This document shows, in pieces, positions 6,655-7,890 of a DNA stretch of 7,890 nt; within the stretch, counting starts at the first letter, position 1, and each line of letters starts with the position of its first letter. Both the position numbers and the translations under genes were made by a program. The notes beneath the pieces are model-generated. The model was given only the letters and a program-made list of their open reading frames with translations, did not search any database and had not been told where the DNA came from. The stretch is from an uncultured Fidelibacterota bacterium (GTDB taxonomy: Bacteria > Fidelibacterota > Marinisomatia > SCGC-AAA003-L08 > D37C17). The stretch is from positions 1 to 7,890 of the forward strand of contig CAJWYZ010000063.1 of assembly GCA_913049525.1 (NCBI GenBank), read 5' to 3'.

Positions 6655-7493
6655 TATTTAAAATCAACGAGTTCTACTTCAAAAATCAATGTAGCATTTG
6701 GTGGAATCGCCCCGCCCGCTCCTCTTTCACCATATCCTAATTCAGGTGGAATTACTAAAGTACGTTTTTCCCCTTTACTCATAAGTGCGATGGCTTCATC
6801 CCACCCTTTTATTACACGCCCTTGACCAAGTGGAAAGGAAATTGGACTACCACGATCATGGGAGCTATCGAACTTTTTACCAGTTTCTAATAAGCCAGTA
6901 TAGTGAACGGAAACGGTCTGTCCGGCACTGGGTTTTTCTCCATTGCCCTCTTTATGGACAATCATTCTTAGTCCTGACTCTGTATTATCTTCTCTGCCAG
7001 GCAATGAAAAATCTGTATCCACAAATGCTTCCATTACCTCTATAAGCTCCACATCAAAAATTAGGGTAGCTCCTGGTGGAATTAATTTTCCAGCACCCCG
7101 TTCGCCATACGCTAATGCAGATGGAATGATCAGCTTTCGTTTTCCACCGGGTTTCATTGTGGCGATTCCTTCATCCCAACCTTTAATTACACGTCCTTGA
7201 CCAAGAGGAAATTCGAAAGGTTGATTTCTATCTCTAGAACTATCAAATTTTGTGCCATCTTCCAATGTCCCTGTATAATGGACTTTGACTTTATCCCCAG
7301 TTTTGGGGAAATCACCAGCACCTAAAACATCATCAATATATTTCAATCCGGATTCAGTAGTTATTTCTTCTCCCACTACCGGTTCGCTAATGGTTGTACT
7401 TTGAGTTTCTTCCATAATTTCTTTATCTTTATTTGAAGGCTTGTTGCATGAAATTAGACCTATTACCAAGATCATACTTAGGTATTTATACAT
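6654..7493 (-). CDS. Double-domain FKBP-type peptidyl-prolyl isomerase lipoprotein
   Basis: This 279-residue lipoprotein catalyses cis-trans isomerisation of X-Pro bonds in exported proteins. The signal peptide has lipobox LISC (C16), followed by an acidic, low-complexity linker to about residue 47. Two complete FKBP domains occupy about 48-153 and 171-279. Both keep the active-site set: Y73, F83-D84, W106, Y129 in the first and Y198, F208-D209, W231, Y254 in the second. They share the identical block [14 protein letters not shown] and are also similar at DNA level, so they derive from an internal duplication. I chose ATG 7493 because AGGAG (7504-7500) lies six bases upstream and the lipoprotein signal begins there. 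The longer open frame to 7619 runs into the neighbouring gene. The TAA overlaps the selenoprotein ATG by one base, so both are translated together, pointing to a joint role in envelope protein folding. Confidence 0.93.
   Translation of the reverse strand: MYKYLSMILVIGLISCNKPSNKDKEIMEETQSTTISEPVVGEEITTESGLKYIDDVLGAGDFPKTGDKVKVHYTGTLEDGTKFDSSRDRNQPFEFPLGQGRVIKGWDEGIATMKPGGKRKLIIPSALAYGERGAGKLIPPGATLIFDVELIEVMEAFVDTDFSLPGREDNTESGLRMIVHKEGNGEKPSAGQTVSVHYTGLLETGKKFDSSHDRGSPISFPLGQGRVIKGWDEAIALMSKGEKRTLVIPPELGYGERGAGGAIPPNATLIFEVELVDFK
6795..7209. repeat. DNA-level duplication between the two FKBP domains
   Basis: The 40-base blocks at 6795-6834 and 7170-7209 match at 36 positions. They encode the same part of each FKBP domain, around the shared [10 protein letters not shown]. 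This is the most similar stretch of an internal tandem duplication (about 6657-6983 and 7035-7352). The high identity suggests a fairly recent duplication or gene conversion, or strong constraint. Confidence 0.75.
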
Positions 7494-7551
7494 TTTTATC
7501 TCCTGAATTTGAGCGGTTAAATTAAAATGGTTTGGGGTGAAACTGGTTAGA

Positions 7552-7890
7552 CTAATTTTGAGAAAGAATAATATTGGCGAGAATGACCACATCCAGGATA
7601 TTATATGCTCCATCGCCATTCATATCACCAAGAGGATTATTCCCCTCTTCGCTTAGAATCATATTCACGAGCGCCACAATGTCTAGAATGTTCAGCACTT
7701 CATCACCGTTCAAATCTCCCTGTAATGCTCCATCATAAAAATAGGCACGCTCTACAAGGGTTTCATCAAGGATGAAGGGATTAGGTTTATCCTCCTGATA
7801 GCCTGCAATTTGCCAGGTGCGAGTGATTTCATCTTCATTGATGGGGTCTTGTTCATGCCATATTTTAAGAGTATCTTTCTGAACTGCAAA
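7552..7890 (-). CDS. Probable endonuclease I-family secreted nuclease, C-terminus with dockerin-like tail (5' partial)
   Basis: The open frame runs from the right window edge to TAG (7554-7552) and encodes 112 residues with no start, because the gene begins outside the window. Residues about 10-50 read [19 protein letters not shown], then [14 protein letters not shown]. This resembles the C-terminal part of bacterial endonuclease I (Bsn/EndA-like), where W-H-x-x-D-P-V, R-N and N-P-F-I-D are typical. The usual R-N is R-T here. The catalytic centre would lie upstream and is not visible. Residues 57-112 are a dockerin-like tail with two calcium loops ([12 protein letters not shown] and [12 protein letters not shown]), each followed by a hydrophobic helix, as in the gene at the left edge. 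The gap to the FKBP start is 58 bases with no clear terminator, so read-through into the FKBP-selenoprotein pair is possible. The tail is certain; the nuclease assignment is moderate. Confidence 0.7.
   Translation of the reverse strand, partial: FAVQKDTLKIWHEQDPINEDEITRTWQIAGYQEDKPNPFILDETLVERAYFYDGALQGDLNGDEVLNILDIVALVNMILSEEGNNPLGDMNGDGAYNILDVVILANIILSQN

Noticed and set aside
6640..7200. Plus-strand ORFs opposite the FKBP gene (6640-6825, 6785-7045, 6943-7200)
   Set aside because: They are antisense to a well-supported gene. Two of them resemble each other only because the FKBP domains are duplicated.
7494..7619. N-terminal extension of the FKBP protein to ATG 7619
   Set aside because: The extension would bury the lipoprotein signal and overlaps the end of the nuclease-like gene. 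AGGAG at 7504-7500 marks ATG 7493.

Overview
The window carries ten protein-coding genes on AT-rich DNA, seven on the plus strand and three on the minus strand, with no RNA genes, CRISPR or mobile elements seen. It looks like a marine bacterium of the FCB group. Candidatus Marinimicrobia (SAR406) is my best guess, because two unrelated secreted proteins at the window edges end in the same kind of dockerin-like tail (paired D-x-N-x-D-G / ILDIVxLVNxIL repeats). This placement is inference. TGA is a normal stop in this genome, since yajQ ends on TGA at exactly the family length.

Plus strand, left to right: the C-terminal part of a secreted protein with two Cys-rich Fn3-like repeats and a dockerin-like tail, closed by a hairpin terminator; yajQ; a metallo-beta-lactamase-fold hydrolase; a voltage-gated-type K+ channel with a C-terminal zinc ribbon and an unresolved start; an exported thioredoxin-fold protein with a six-Cys module; birA (biotin ligase without HTH); and coaX (type III pantothenate kinase), which overlaps birA by one base. 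The genes from the hydrolase to coaX are tightly spaced and may form one transcript.

The plus run converges on minus-strand genes at about 5.55 kb, with a shared hairpin between them. On the minus strand, reading right to left: the C-terminus of a probable endonuclease I-family secreted nuclease with a dockerin-like tail (cut by the window edge); a double-domain FKBP peptidyl-prolyl isomerase lipoprotein; and, joined to it by a TAATG stop/start overlap, a thioredoxin-TPR lipoprotein.

The main discovery is in that last gene. Conventional gene calling would start it at an internal ATG (6414), which removes the lipoprotein signal and the active site. Reading from the coupled ATG at 6654 crosses a single in-frame TGA (6499-6501) at the position of the first catalytic Cys of the thioredoxin motif, giving T-U-P-G-C. 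A hairpin with a 5-bp perfect upper stem and a G-containing UGGAU loop starts at the distance expected for a bacterial SECIS. I therefore annotate a selenoprotein: a Sec-containing thioredoxin-like TPR lipoprotein, co-expressed with an envelope FKBP and probably acting in redox or folding quality control of exported proteins. Genome-level confirmation (selA/selB/selC/selD, and Cys or Sec homologues) lies outside this window.
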